Source: Aegilops tauschii subsp. strangulata | Lineage: Eukaryota; Streptophyta; Magnoliopsida; Poales; Poaceae | DNA length: 64,000 bases | Assembly (NCBI RefSeq): GCF_002575655.3 | Contig: NC_053037.3 | Location: 47,341,242-47,405,241 of the forward strand | Direction: 5' to 3' | Part shown: in pieces, positions 1 through 9,899 of the stretch | Position numbering within the stretch: the first letter of the stretch is position 1 | Layout: each line of letters starts with the position of its first letter | Translations under genes and position numbers: made by a program | The notes under the pieces: model-generated | The model's input: the letters and a program-made list of their open reading frames with translations, nothing else | What the model was told of the DNA's origin: nothing | Database searches by the model: none

Positions 1-111
1 TTTCGACCGTACTTCTAGTGATGCTATTTTAACATATTGGACAGTTTCTCATGCATGACTGAACTGTTGTGGCTAATCATGAAATTTAGGTGGATTTGTA
101 TTCTGGGTACA

Positions 112-467
112 AACTCCGCCTATGTCTTCTAGGCATAGCCGGTCCCAAGCCCGGGTAAAGGAGGAGGGTTGTGATAGGCTTGGCGAGCCAACGTAAAAAC
201 TAGCCAGTCCCATGGGTATGAAACCCATTTGAACGAGAGTAGTACTAGGATGGGTGACCTCCTCGGAAGTCCTCGGGAAAGGGTTTCATATCTAAGGGTT
301 GTGATAGGCTTGGCAAGCCAACGTAAAAACTAGCCAGTCCTTTGGGTATGAAACCCATTTGGGCGAGAGTAGTACTAGGATGGGTGACCTCCTGGGAAGT
401 CCTCGTAAAAGGGTTTCATATCTAGCCTACCCCAACTTGTTTGGGACAAAAGGCTTAGTAAGGGGGG
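112..467 (+). mobile_element. SINE-like retroposon with 16-bp TSD and 5S rRNA-derived body
   Basis: The insertion is bounded by a perfect 16-bp direct repeat, ttgtattctgggtaca, at 96-111 and 468-483, which is a typical LINE-mobilised target-site duplication. The body has a head of about 55 bp, two 130-bp tandem units containing 5S rRNA 3'-half sequence, and a tail around 426-455 (ccccaacttgtttgggac). That tail resembles the 3' end of grass RTE-type LINE/SINE elements. There is no ORF. The TSD and 5S match are read directly; assignment to an RTE-mobilised SINE is an inference from the tail. Confidence 0.75.
166..425 (+). repeat. Two tandem 130-bp units containing the 3' half of plant 5S rRNA
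   Basis: Unit 1 is 166-295 and unit 2 is 296-425. Each contains a block (231-275 and 361-406) that matches the plant 5S rRNA segment from the internal control region to the conserved 3' stem, as I remember it. The block in unit 2 looks identical over about 46 nt; unit 1 has a few changes. The 5' half of 5S is replaced by unrelated sequence, so neither unit is a functional 5S gene. The box C-like part of the internal promoter (ggatgggtgacc) is retained in both. Confidence 0.75.
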
Positions 468-483
468 TTGTATTCTGGGTACA

Positions 484-1282
484 CTTGTATACTCATTAAG
501 GATATGAGTGTGAGCATGTATGTGACAACCTCACTAATTAGAAAAAAGTCGGATTCATGTATGTGATCTAGATAGCATTTTATTGTAACCAGATGCAAAA
601 TGATAACCAACTATGGTACTTGCAGGTACCTCATAGATGTGCAGAAGTGCCTTGGACTATACTCTGAAAATGACCAACATTCCGCTGTTAACATCAGTAA
701 AAATCACTCAAGGAAGAATATAGTTGGTCATCGGCTGTTAAGGGAAACCGTCTAAAATTGTAATCTCATTTGCATTGATATCAGTTTCTTGGTCTACTCT
801 TGATGGAGGCATACTTCATTTTGTTTGCATTTTCATGATTGCTTATACCATCTGTAAGTAGGCCGTATAATGAACAACTCATCAACAGCGCATATCTCTT
901 GATTTCCTAGAAGGTGAGAAATTCCGCGGACAAAGTTAAATTATGTCTGACAACACCATATAACATCGGTGACTACAGGTGCAGAAGAACGTGATTATGT
1001 TGCAAAGCTAGACCATATAACATCGGTAACTATTTATGCAATAACATCGGTAACTACAGGTTGATCCATTTAATTTCTGTTGCTACAGGATGATCAACCA
1101 AAAGGAAACTGAGTCCCCTGATCTCTGGCGTGAAGATGAACCTTATTAACCAAAGATCCGCCTGGGCGCTCCACTCAGACGTGCAAGGCCTCAAGTTGTG
1201 TAGGAGCGAGCTGAAAACACATTCTACTTACTTGCAGGAAGGAAGCGTTTGTGTCCAGGGATCAAAGATGAACCTGATTGAC
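484..1282. other. Intergenic sequence with no supported feature
   Basis: AT-rich sequence. A short phrase, 'ataacatcggtaactaca', recurs imperfectly at about 959-1060. No ORF, TIR or LTR could be supported. Confidence 0.4.
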
Positions 1283-3069
1283 CAAATTAATGAAAGTAGT
1301 ATAAGAACCTTCAGGTAAACCTTACCACAGACCAAAACACTTAAACATGGAAGTTCAGTAACAAAAGCAATGGTTCAAATGAAAACGGCTGACCTGTGCC
1401 TCCTTCTCCGGTGCAGAAGAAGCGTTCGTGTCCAAGATGTATGAGGTAATACCATTTGAACTTTGTGGTACATCTGTCGCATAATTTCGTGTCAGATTAC
1501 TGGGAGCCGGCAACGAATCTCCATTATATAGGAATGAGATCGGAGGGTTGTCTGCATCATGTAAACGTAACAAATATTGGTCCGAAATAAGGCAAAGTTG
1601 TAGGCACATGGTGTTTCAGCAAAACAATACTTACCCGAAATCAGATGGGAAGGTTGATGCACATATGTGCTATCACCATCGGTCTGTTCAAGTATGATCC
1701 GTTCAGATGGAGTAATATGGACTCCTACAAGTCACAAGTCTGTTAGGTATGATTGATCACATAAAACACATAGAATTAAGCTATGTATATTTGCACAGCC
1801 TTAAAACCTGGACTACTTGGGTAAATATTGTCAACTTTGTTGCCTACGGGTATAATATCTGGGTTATAGTCGTCAACATTTGTCCCATCCATCGGGTCTG
1901 CAACACATTCAGTCTCCTGTGATGGTGCTTGACATGTATAGCAAAATTTGTAGTTGAACATATACCTGGAGGTACATATATACCTGGACTATCATATGTG
2001 CTATCACCATCGGTCTGTTCAACTATCACCCGTTCCGAGGGAGTAATATGGACTCCTTCAAGTCACGTGCTTGATCCATTAGAATCGGTCGTGCCCAAGT
2101 CTGTTAAGTATGATTGATCACATAGAATTAAGCTCTGTAATTTTGCACAGCCTTATAGCTGGACTACTTGGGTAAATTTTGTCAACATCGTCGGCTACGG
2201 GTATAATCCCTTGGTTATAGTAGTTAACATTTGTCACCTCCATCGGGCCTGCAACACATTCAGTCTCCTGGGATGGTGTTTGACATGTATAGCACAATTT
2301 ATAGTTGGACATATACCTGGAGGTACATGTGACGATGTCGTCTGCTCCGTTGGCTTGCTGTGTGGATTCCCCATATGTAACTATAAAAAAAAGAAAGACA
2401 TGTCCAACAGCCTTAGGTTATTAGCAAATACTTGTAAACTGACTTTGCTGCTTACATATTAATAATGCTAACATCAACTGTTTGTCTGATTGCAAACCGA
2501 TCACGTGAACAGACTGCTACTTTGATATATGAGTTTTGATGTAGAGGTCAAAAAAGAAAGACATGTCTAACAGACTCTGCTACTTTGCAAACATGAACTG
2601 TTCATCTGATTGCTCCTTACATGTTAAAAATTCAAAATGCTAACACGAACTGTTCATCTGATTGCAGCGAGATCAAGTGAAACTGCAACATTTCTGAAGG
2701 TTGTCGAAGATCACAAGGGCAGCTCGCTATTGTACAGGACTTCGGTCCATAAGGGCAGCTTGCTGTAGATTTATGCTATACATGTCACAGAACAGGGATC
2801 AATATGAGGCGTCATTTGACTGAACTTCATTCAATATGGGGCGTCACTGGATTGAACCCCAGAATTGTTTGACCTCTACACAACGACCTTACAAAGAGAA
2901 TCCGTGTACAGCATACCTGGGGCGCACCTGGGGCGTGCACTCCTATCGATTTGTTTAACCCCAGATTTGTTTGAGCTCTACAGATTATTGAGTTTTGTTT
3001 GTTTGATCCCGTACAGCATACCTGGGGTTGAAACCGACATGCGTCCGCGGCGGCGATCCAGAGAGCCAT
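1283..3069 (-). other. Possible minus-strand gene or gene fragment with serially duplicated exons
   Basis: On the minus strand an ATG at 3069 opens a 48-nt exon ending in CAG|GTATGC at 3022, preceded by a GC-rich leader up to about 3330. Further along are exon-like blocks with good splice sites. One runs from about 1562 (acceptor ...gatgcag) to 1412 (donor gaggcacag|gtcag). Short open segments at 1776-1961 and 2118-2312 encode two related peptides sharing NYK-CYTCQ-PSQETECVA. Several blocks exist in duplicate, including the donor-bearing one. I do not recognise the protein and cannot join the exons with confidence. It could be a degenerate gene or a TE-captured fragment. Confidence 0.3.
1661..2330. 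repeat. Tandem duplication, about 335 bp per unit
   Basis: The block beginning 'catatgtgctatcaccatcg' at about 1662 recurs at about 1996, and the similarity continues through 'tatagttggacatatacctgg' equivalents near 1960 and 2310. Divergence between units is moderate, with small indels. Minus-strand open frames in the two units encode related peptides of 61 and 64 residues. Confidence 0.7.
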
Positions 3070-3247
3070 GGCGCCGGTTCCGTAACGTGGAGGCGAGATC
3101 CGGCGGGGTCTTTCCAGTGAGATCGGCGGCGGCGTCGTTGTTGTGCGTCTGCGTCAGTTCGGGCGCCGTGTCCAGGAGATCGGGCGCCGAATCCGTAACG
3201 TGGAGGCGAGATCTGGCAGGGTTTTCCCAGTGAGATCGGCGGCGGCG
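3070..3247. repeat. 65-bp GC-rich direct duplication
   Basis: The blocks at about 3070-3134 and 3183-3247 are near-identical copies (ggcgccg...ccgtaacgtggaggcgagat...gagatcggcggcggcg), offset by 113 bp. They lie in what would be the 5' leader of the possible minus-strand gene starting at 3069. Confidence 0.7.
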
Positions 3248-3534
3248 AAGGGAATGAGCGGCGGGGACGTTAGCGGCGTGGACGTGGGGACGGATGGCGG
3301 CGGCGAATGACTCGTGCGTGCGAGTGCTTCGAGGGCAGGATGAATCGCTCGTACGTGCGAGGGACGGTTAATTTTCGTAGGTTTTTTTTTTCGTAGATTT
3401 TTTCAGAACGAGTTTTTTGGATCAACCGGAGGGTTTAGCACTGGACATCATGGGAGCCTACTGTTTTTTCTTTCCTGGTTCGAGGGCGGAGGGGGGAATC
3501 GATGGGATGCGGGAGGTGGGATCGAGGACGAAAA

Positions 3535-3602
3535 AAAACCGTCTCTGGTGGGACGAAAATTGACCGGCGGAGACTACCAACTGCTTCATTAGGAGTAGAG
3601 AT
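3535..3602. repeat. Terminus of a DNA-transposon family also present at 34357-34425
   Basis: The segment containing 'gtgggacgaaaattgacc' and 'agactaccaactg', ending in 'ggagtagagata', is repeated in inverted orientation at 34357-34425. Both end in the same outward 'atctctactcc' sequence. This indicates termini of one TE family. The partner termini were not found, so boundaries are approximate. Confidence 0.45.
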
Positions 3603-3744
3603 ACAGTAAAAAAAAGAGTTAAATACACTGGAGGTGCCTCAACTTGTCATGCACGGTCAGTTTAGTGCCTGAAGTTGCAAAATACATGAAATTGATGCTC
3701 GAACTTGTCTGGTTGTGTAAATACGGTGCCTTCATCCGTATCTA

Positions 3745-4814
3745 TAGGGGTGGGCATAAAAAACCGAGGACCGAAAACCGCACCGAATAAACTGGTACCG
3801 AACCCGAATTCACCTAAACCGAATATTTCGGTCAGAACTTCGGTCGGCGATCTTGGGAAACCGAAGCTAGATCGGTGATTTCGGTTGTACGTGTCCAGTA
3901 ACCGAAGCCCCGAACACTCATGTACTCCGGTGCTTTGTAAATACTCCCTCCGTCCGGGTTTATTAGGCCTAAAGACAATCTTTCTTGGACCAAGACACAT
4001 AGTAATTTGCTCACATTAATTCTTCCATTCCACTCCCAATGCACTCTCTCACATGGATGCAACCAATGAAAAAGCACGCATAAAGTGTATTAGGCCTTAT
4101 AAAAAGAAACATGTTTGTGATGCTAAGAGGCCTAATAAACCTGGACGGAGGGAGTACTAGTAGTATACTAGGAGAAAGCCCAGCTGCCGTTAAAACTTCA
4201 CAGCCCACGACCCAATTTTCTATGTTGTTCCAGAGTAGTCCACGCGGCGGTCCATCTCTTATCTCTTTCCGTTTCAATAAAAAAACTTATCTTCCCGTAA
4301 CCCTCGCCGCCCCCATCTCGCTGGCTCGTAGTCGCAACCTTTGTCTCGCCTCGCAGGTCGCTAGCCGTCTCGCAGGATTGCCGGCGGTCTCGAATGGCGG
4401 CCATGGGAAGAGGGACCGAGGGACGGAGGGAGTCGTAGGCTCGTAGCAGAGGACGTCCGAGCGGATCTCATCAAGGTGCGCGCTGAAGTGGGGTGCGGCG
4501 AGGTGGGCGTGATGGAGGATACGTATACTATCTCTCCATTCTTGTGCCATCTCCTATCTCTTTCCATACGAGGGTTCGACCGCGAGGGCATGGGCAACCA
4601 GCGATTCATGGGGAAGCATCGAATTCCATCGTTGATTTCTAACAGATCGGTGCTGGTCGGTCTTAACCGAGGACCGAACCGATGTTCTGGTCAACCGAAA
4701 TCTCGGTTGTTGCTTTTAGAGGAAACCGAACGGTCAACAATTCCAGTAAACCGAATTTCACAATTACCGAAGCACCGAACTGATCGGTTCGGGGGAACCG
4801 AATGCCCAGCCCTA
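3745..4814. mobile_element. Non-autonomous hAT element nested in the MULE TIR
   Basis: Perfect 8-bp target-site duplication cgtatcta at 3737-3744 and 4815-4822. Termini taggggtgggcat and the inverse of atgcccagcccta match at 12 of 13 positions. Both ends contain clusters of aaccga/tcggtt subterminal motifs (about 3760-3910 and 4640-4805), as hAT transposases require. No transposase ORF is seen; the open frames at 4111-4823 are GC-rich, mutually overlapping and not recognised. It is interrupted by a Stowaway MITE. Confidence 0.85.
3944..4154. mobile_element. Stowaway-type MITE nested in the hAT element
   Basis: TIRs ctccctccgtccgggtttat and its inverse (gaggcctaataaacctggac...ggag) flank 211 bp, with the TA dinucleotide duplicated at 3942-3943 and 4155-4156. 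The CTCCCTCCGT start and TA target are diagnostic of Stowaway/Tc1-mariner MITEs in grasses. Confidence 0.93.
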
Positions 4815-6589
4815 CGTATCTAGACATATGTCTAGCCCATGTGGCATGCCAACGCGGCAGTGGCCCACTTGTAAGTGGCTGAGAGCGGGGAATGCGCTAG
4901 GTGGCCGGCGCATGAGATTTTTTTAGAAAACCTCCTCCTGTTTTATTTAATCACGTATGTAAACGTGAAAAATTAGAGAAAACATTGCGTGAGGGAGGAT
5001 TGATCGTGAGACCTCGCGATAGCAGATTGTAGTGCACTCCCAGGTTGTCTACGAGGACATACTCTACCCATCTAAAATTAACGAGGACGAACTATATATA
5101 TTGCATTGCTATGCGAAAGGTAGCATTGAAGCACGGGCACATTGTGTCGCTTGTTTTGAAGTTCAAAGAATGGATTTTTACAGCTCGCATGCACACACAG
5201 AAGTGTAATATTTTTTTTTTGAAGTTGTACTAACTCTGTAGTAAACTAGCATCAATCAATATGGATCCGATGGAGTGATAATAAATTAAAACTGCCATAA
5301 ACTTAAGAAAGTTTTAGTACATTTGAAAAAAGTTCATCACGTTTTTTTGAAAATTGTTTCATTCGTATTAAAAAATTGTAACGTGTGTTTTAAAAATGTC
5401 CGTGTTGCATTAAAAAAAATCACAATGTGTATTAAACAAACTCAGTGTGTATTAAAAATTTATTCTGTAACATGTTAAATAATTGTATTAAAAGTTCAAC
5501 ACAATACTTTTTAATACATGTTGAATAGTTTACAAATACTATGTTGTCAATTTGTTAATAATTGGTTATTTTAGAAATACAATGAAGATAAACAATGATT
5601 GTATGTGCTTGTTGTCCAGAATGAACATACATAAATTTATAAAACAATTTCTAATATAGGTTCAACTATTTAAAGCCCCATAAATTTTGAAAAAGTTCAT
5701 GCCTACCTCTTCAAAGTACACAATAATGAAAACAAAAAAAGGATTTGAAATACAGAATAATTGCATGTTGTATTTTTTGTATGTAAAAAATTATGTGTCA
5801 TGAAACAAAACAAGAACTTGGGCAAAATAAAAATAAAACTAATAGATAATGCATTAGGAAAATTGCAGAGCGATATGTGAAAAGTGTCTGTATAGCTTTC
5901 TAGCTAAGTGTCGTACGCATGTCATATTTCAGCCGGTTGACCAGATCATGCGGTAGTTATCCCGGAGGAGCTAAGTTCAAAACCCCTTCCCGTTGATATT
6001 TTTTCATGTTAGTTCTCGCTACCATACGTTGTATTTGATGTCTTTTTTATGTAATTATGTAAAATATGAGGAGGTTTCTGCAAAATAAACGTCTGCATAC
6101 GGACGGAGGCACCGTATTTGCACAACCAGACAAGTTCGAGCACCAGTTTCGTGTATTTTACAACTTTAGGCACTAAACTGACCATGTAGGACTAGTTGGG
6201 GCACCTCTAGTGTATTTAACTAAAAAAAAAAATTGGGCGTGTCACTGGCTCTGTTTCATCAAAATATTCAGAATCAGTAGTGCTTGCTTCCAGCAAGCTT
6301 CAGTTTTACAGAGCAATAATGCTTCTCTCAGACATCACGCAGTCAGAGAACATGGCAATTGCTGGGTGTCTGGGTGATTTTCATCATGTCAGATCACGCA
6401 AGCAATTGCAATTTGCATCGATCAGAAACAAAGAGCTCCAGCCAGAAAGCAATAATAGAGAATAATCTCGCATCTTCAACAAAATCTATACAGATATACT
6501 ACGTAATCGATATGACAAAGGAATAAACAAACGAAGGCATATCAATGGGAGGTTTATACAGAAGAGAGACCAATATCTCTAGCTCCCTA

Positions 6590-7294
6590 TTACAGGATGT
6601 CAACACCTGAGGCTCGCTGCCGTCCTCCGCGGTTGATTCGGCTGGCGCCGCTCCTCTGGTACGGATGGTGGCGGTGGGGCGGTGCAGACGTGGATGACTC
6701 CGCTTCGGACACCAGGGGCGACGGAGGCGGCGTGCTGGACGTGTAGTCCGGCGATGCGGCGCGCCTGGAAGAGGTCGATGGTGTTGGTGTGTAATACGGC
6801 GACGTGCACGACTCCGTGTCAGACACCACCAGGGGGGACGGAGGCGGCGTACTGGGCGTGTAATCCGGCAAAGAAGCGTGCCCGGGAGGAGCGGACATCA
6901 GCATGTGGCCGTAATGAGACGGCGGCGAGGACGCACCCCGGGTGTACGTGTACGACGGCGTCGTGCACTCCTCGTTGTAGTCGGCGGACGACGGGTTGTG
7001 GCACTCGCGGCGGCCGCCGAAGCTCGGGGGAAAGGGGTCTCCGAGCATGAGGCCGCACTGGGACGGAGGCGAGGGGGGACGACCCGGGGCGTACGACGGC
7101 GGCGTGTACTCCTCGACGTCCTCGTAGTAGTAGTCCGCAAACGAGGGGTTGTAGCACTCGTCGCCGACGCGGAAGCCCAGGTAGAAGGGGGCGCCCAGCA
7201 TGTGGCCGTACTGGGATGGAGGTGAGCGCGCACCCGGGGTGTAGGACGGCGGCCAGCGTACGGAGGCGCCGCTGGAGCCGGGCGCGAGCGCCAT
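6590..7294 (-). CDS. Proline/serine/tyrosine-rich protein of unknown function
   Basis: An intronless open frame of 234 residues with strongly GC-biased codons, unlike the AT-rich flanks, as in many grass genes. The protein has no signal peptide or membrane segment. It is composed of degenerate repeats. SPPSQYGHMLG-type blocks occur three times in the first 140 residues, with tyrosine-rich YTPPSYAPG-like spacers. PDYTPSTPPPSPLV-type blocks occur twice near residues 140-200. The C-terminus is basic. The ATG at 7294 is the first in the open frame and is preceded by a GC-rich leader/promoter-like stretch to about 7500. I recognise no family; it could be a lineage-specific disordered protein or a chance GC-rich ORF. 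The repeat structure argues for real coding. Confidence 0.5.
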   Translation of the reverse strand: MALAPGSSGASVRWPPSYTPGARSPPSQYGHMLGAPFYLGFRVGDECYNPSFADYYYEDVEEYTPPSYAPGRPPSPPSQCGLMLGDPFPPSFGGRRECHNPSSADYNEECTTPSYTYTRGASSPPSHYGHMLMSAPPGHASLPDYTPSTPPPSPLVVSDTESCTSPYYTPTPSTSSRRAASPDYTSSTPPPSPLVSEAESSTSAPPHRHHPYQRSGASRINRGGRQRASGVDIL

Positions 7295-8139
7295 CGTCGC
7301 CGCCTGAAGGCAGTGGATCGAGAACTGGAGCGCGTACGATCGATGCGGTCAGACCGAAAGGTGGAGAGGAAAAGCGCGGTCGAATCAGCTGGGGTGCGGG
7401 GGATAATACGGCCGTCGTGGCGTGGCGGTCACGCTCCGAGTTCTTCCCGGAGTCGGATTTGAAATCCCCGGCGTTGCCATAGCGGCAACACACCGTAACG
7501 CGGCGGGAGCGAGCAATCCGACTGTCACACAGCGAAACATGCAGAAACGCGCGGAGGTCGGGCTAAGAAGGAAACCAAATCACGCGTGGGCCGGTTGGGC
7601 TCACTGGCCGAGGCCTCCATTCTTCGTCTCTCCTTTTTCATGTACGATTGTCTAAAAAAAATCAGTCATGTAAGAGCAGCCTTTGGTCGGCGGCGGCGGC
7701 GGCGGCGATTACTCCGGCGAGGTATACCTCTGACGAACCACCAGGTGATTCCCAAGACCGCATCTCTCACGTTTAACCGCGTGCAGCTTGTTTTTATGTG
7801 CGTCGCCTGGTATTTTCGTCAAACAGAGAGGCTGCACGCGCGCACCTGCTTGCAGCTGTCTGTAGGTGTCGCAAACCTCTTTTTACCGGTGGAGGGAGGT
7901 ACCGGTGGATTCCAAACCAATAGAATGCTGCCACCTCAAAAGCTATGGGATCACATGCATATACATGCCAAGTATTCTCATGTTTGCATGACTCGTATTT
8001 CTTACGGTCAGGCCCACCACGTGCAATCTCTGCCGAGCAGTCCACATGCGTGACTGCAATGAGTGTTGTCCTTTTTTACCCCATACCAAAGCAGCTAATT
8101 TAATAATCAGTCGAGATTAGGAAATCTGATTAGCTTAAT
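7295..8139. other. GC-rich upstream region, then unassigned sequence
   Basis: 7295-7520 is GC-rich and would contain the promoter and 5' leader of the minus-strand gene starting at 7294; no clear TATA box is seen. 7690-7708 is a short (cgg)n run. Open frames at 7586-8053 are overlapping and have no recognisable content. Nothing else could be supported. Confidence 0.4.
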
Positions 8140-9130
8140 ATTAATCCATGTTTTTAATTTTATTTCACTTAGAGATATTAAAAAAGGTGTATTAATAATT
8201 TCGAAAACTAAATCAAATTATTCCAAAGAACCACTTCCAAATATCTGAAAATAACTGATTTTGCTCATTTCAAAAACTAATTTTAGTTCTTTCACAAAAA
8301 AAAATCTCGTTTCAAAATACTAATTTGACTGATTTCCAAAAACTGATTTCAATAATTTCAATAACCCATTTTCGCATTTCACTCATTGAAACAGATTTCG
8401 GTTATTCCAATTCCAATTTCACATTTCACAACAAGTGAAACTAACTATTTTAAACTGTCAAAGAACAAATTTCAATTCTTTAAAAATAAGATTTCACTCA
8501 TTGTGAAAACCTATTTCACTGTCATATTGTACAAAATACTGAAACTTACTATTTCAAAAGAGTGGCATAAACAATTTTAAATTTTACAATGTCATTTCAA
8601 TTATTCCAATTCCATTTTCATATTTCACAATGACTGAAACTGATTGTTTTAACCGTGAAAGAACTGATTTCAACTCTCTGATAAGAAGATTTCAATCATT
8701 TCAAAAACATACACTATCATATTTTACAAAATACTGAAACTTAGTTTTTTACAAAGGTATTTCAGTTATTCCACTTCAAATGTCATATTTCACAACGAGT
8801 GGAACTGATTAGTTCAACTGTGAAATAACTTATTCCAATTCTACAAAAAGTACATTTCAATCCTTCCAACAAAAATGAACTGTGATATTTTTTATAAACG
8901 ACCGAAACTTAGTATTTCAGCTATTTCACTGATTTCAGACATCACAAATATGGATTTCACATATTTGCACATCAATTTTGACAATTCCAGAAAGAAATTT
9001 AACTTGATTCACAATTGAAATATATTGTAATTGCACTGAAAGTGCACAAGTTGTATTTCAGTTGTTTCACAATTCACATCAAATATAACTATTGAATTCT
9101 CATTTCACCTCCAGAAAACAATAACTAATT
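8140..9130. repeat. AT-rich degenerate repeat region dominated by TTTCA motifs
   Basis: About 1 kb is built from short words such as tttcaaaaactgattt and gaaact. A longer period is visible: 'ttattcca' followed by 'atttcacaa' and 'gaaactga' recurs at 8402, 8601 and 8766, giving spacings of 199 and 165 bp. There are no ORFs of note. It adjoins a GC-rich exon-like island at 9285-9671 and may be the AT-rich part of a transposon or intron. Confidence 0.55.
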
Positions 9131-9284
9131 ATCTTCACATAACAAGAACTGAAACTGAATCCACGGCAAGGAGCAGGGGAGGCCATCTGGGAAAAAAGCG
9201 AGGGAAGTTCAAATCATGCACAACAAAACAAATTCATTTGGAATACAGAGAGAGATGCAAGGGGAGGTGGGCTTCATAGCTCAC

Positions 9285-9671
9285 CAGAGGGATGCAGCCA
9301 AGTCCGCGGGAGAGAGAAAGTGGAAGGGATCTGGCGGCGGCCATGCTTGGAGTCGTCGGATCCGGCGGCAACCGCGCGCAGGGACGCGTCGTGGGGGCCG
9401 CGCTGCGAGATCCACTCATGGCGAGACCAGCGGACGGGCAACAAGGACGAAGGAGGACGGGAGCCTCGTGCCGGCCAGGGAAAGCCACGTCGTCGCCGCC
9501 AACCTGCCTCGCTGGATCTCTGGTGAAGACGAGGTCGTCCGACCATGAATCCGTCGTTGTTGGGCCGGCAACTGGCCGGGGAAGCGGATCCGGTGGCCGG
9601 AGTTGGGACGGTCGCCGGAGATTGAGAGGGGTTGGGTACGGGGTGGGCTGGGCTGGGAGAGACGGGGGCAC
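9285..9671 (-). other. Candidate GC-rich first exon (gene or TE transcript)
   Basis: On the minus strand an open frame starts at 9671 (later ATGs are near 9410 and 9342) and reaches a consensus donor CTCTG|GTGAGC at 9285, followed by AT-rich sequence. A TATA-like ataaatat lies at 9687-9694 on the same strand, too close to the 9671 ATG but well placed for the later ones. The product (…SMAAARSLPLSLSRGLG…) is low-complexity and unrecognised. The opposite strand is also open, a GC-composition effect. Confidence 0.25.
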
Positions 9672-9899
9672 GGAACAGGTTGGGAGATATTTATCCTTCG
9701 GCCCCGTCGATGTATTCCTTTCGTATATGTTCTGTATCAGCGGAAGAAAAGAAAATTAACTCTAGGTGGGTCCAACACAGCACTAATCTAAAAGCAACCT
9801 TGTGTGGTAGATTCTTCGCCGGTACTTACCGGAACCGGTAAAAAAACTTAGTCTGGTGTGCTCACCTGCAATTGCGGTTCCCTGTGATGTCCGATGCTA

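Larger units (their letters stand above)
3617..6221. mobile_element. Mutator-like (MULE) non-autonomous element with long TIRs
   Basis: Terminal inverted repeats of about 125-130 bp: 3617-3744 is the inverse of about 6095-6221 with scattered mismatches. Both start with agttaaatacact. Weaker inverted similarity continues further inside. Flanks are A-rich, aaaaaaaag at 3608-3616 and aaaaaaaaa at 6222-6230, compatible with the 9-bp duplication of MULEs. Length is 2605 bp including a 1.07-kb nested hAT in the left TIR. The interior is AT-rich with no transposase, so it would depend on transposase in trans. The superfamily is inferred from the TIR length and possible 9-bp TSD. Confidence 0.65.

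Noticed and set aside
361..406. Functional 5S rRNA gene
   Set aside because: Only the 3' part matches; the 5' half and the correct terminal stem are missing, and the match lies in a retroposed element.
6682..7493. Open frames overlapping the proline-rich gene on both strands
   Set aside because: They are GC-rich shadows of the 6590-7294 minus frame with arginine/alanine-rich, unrecognisable translations.
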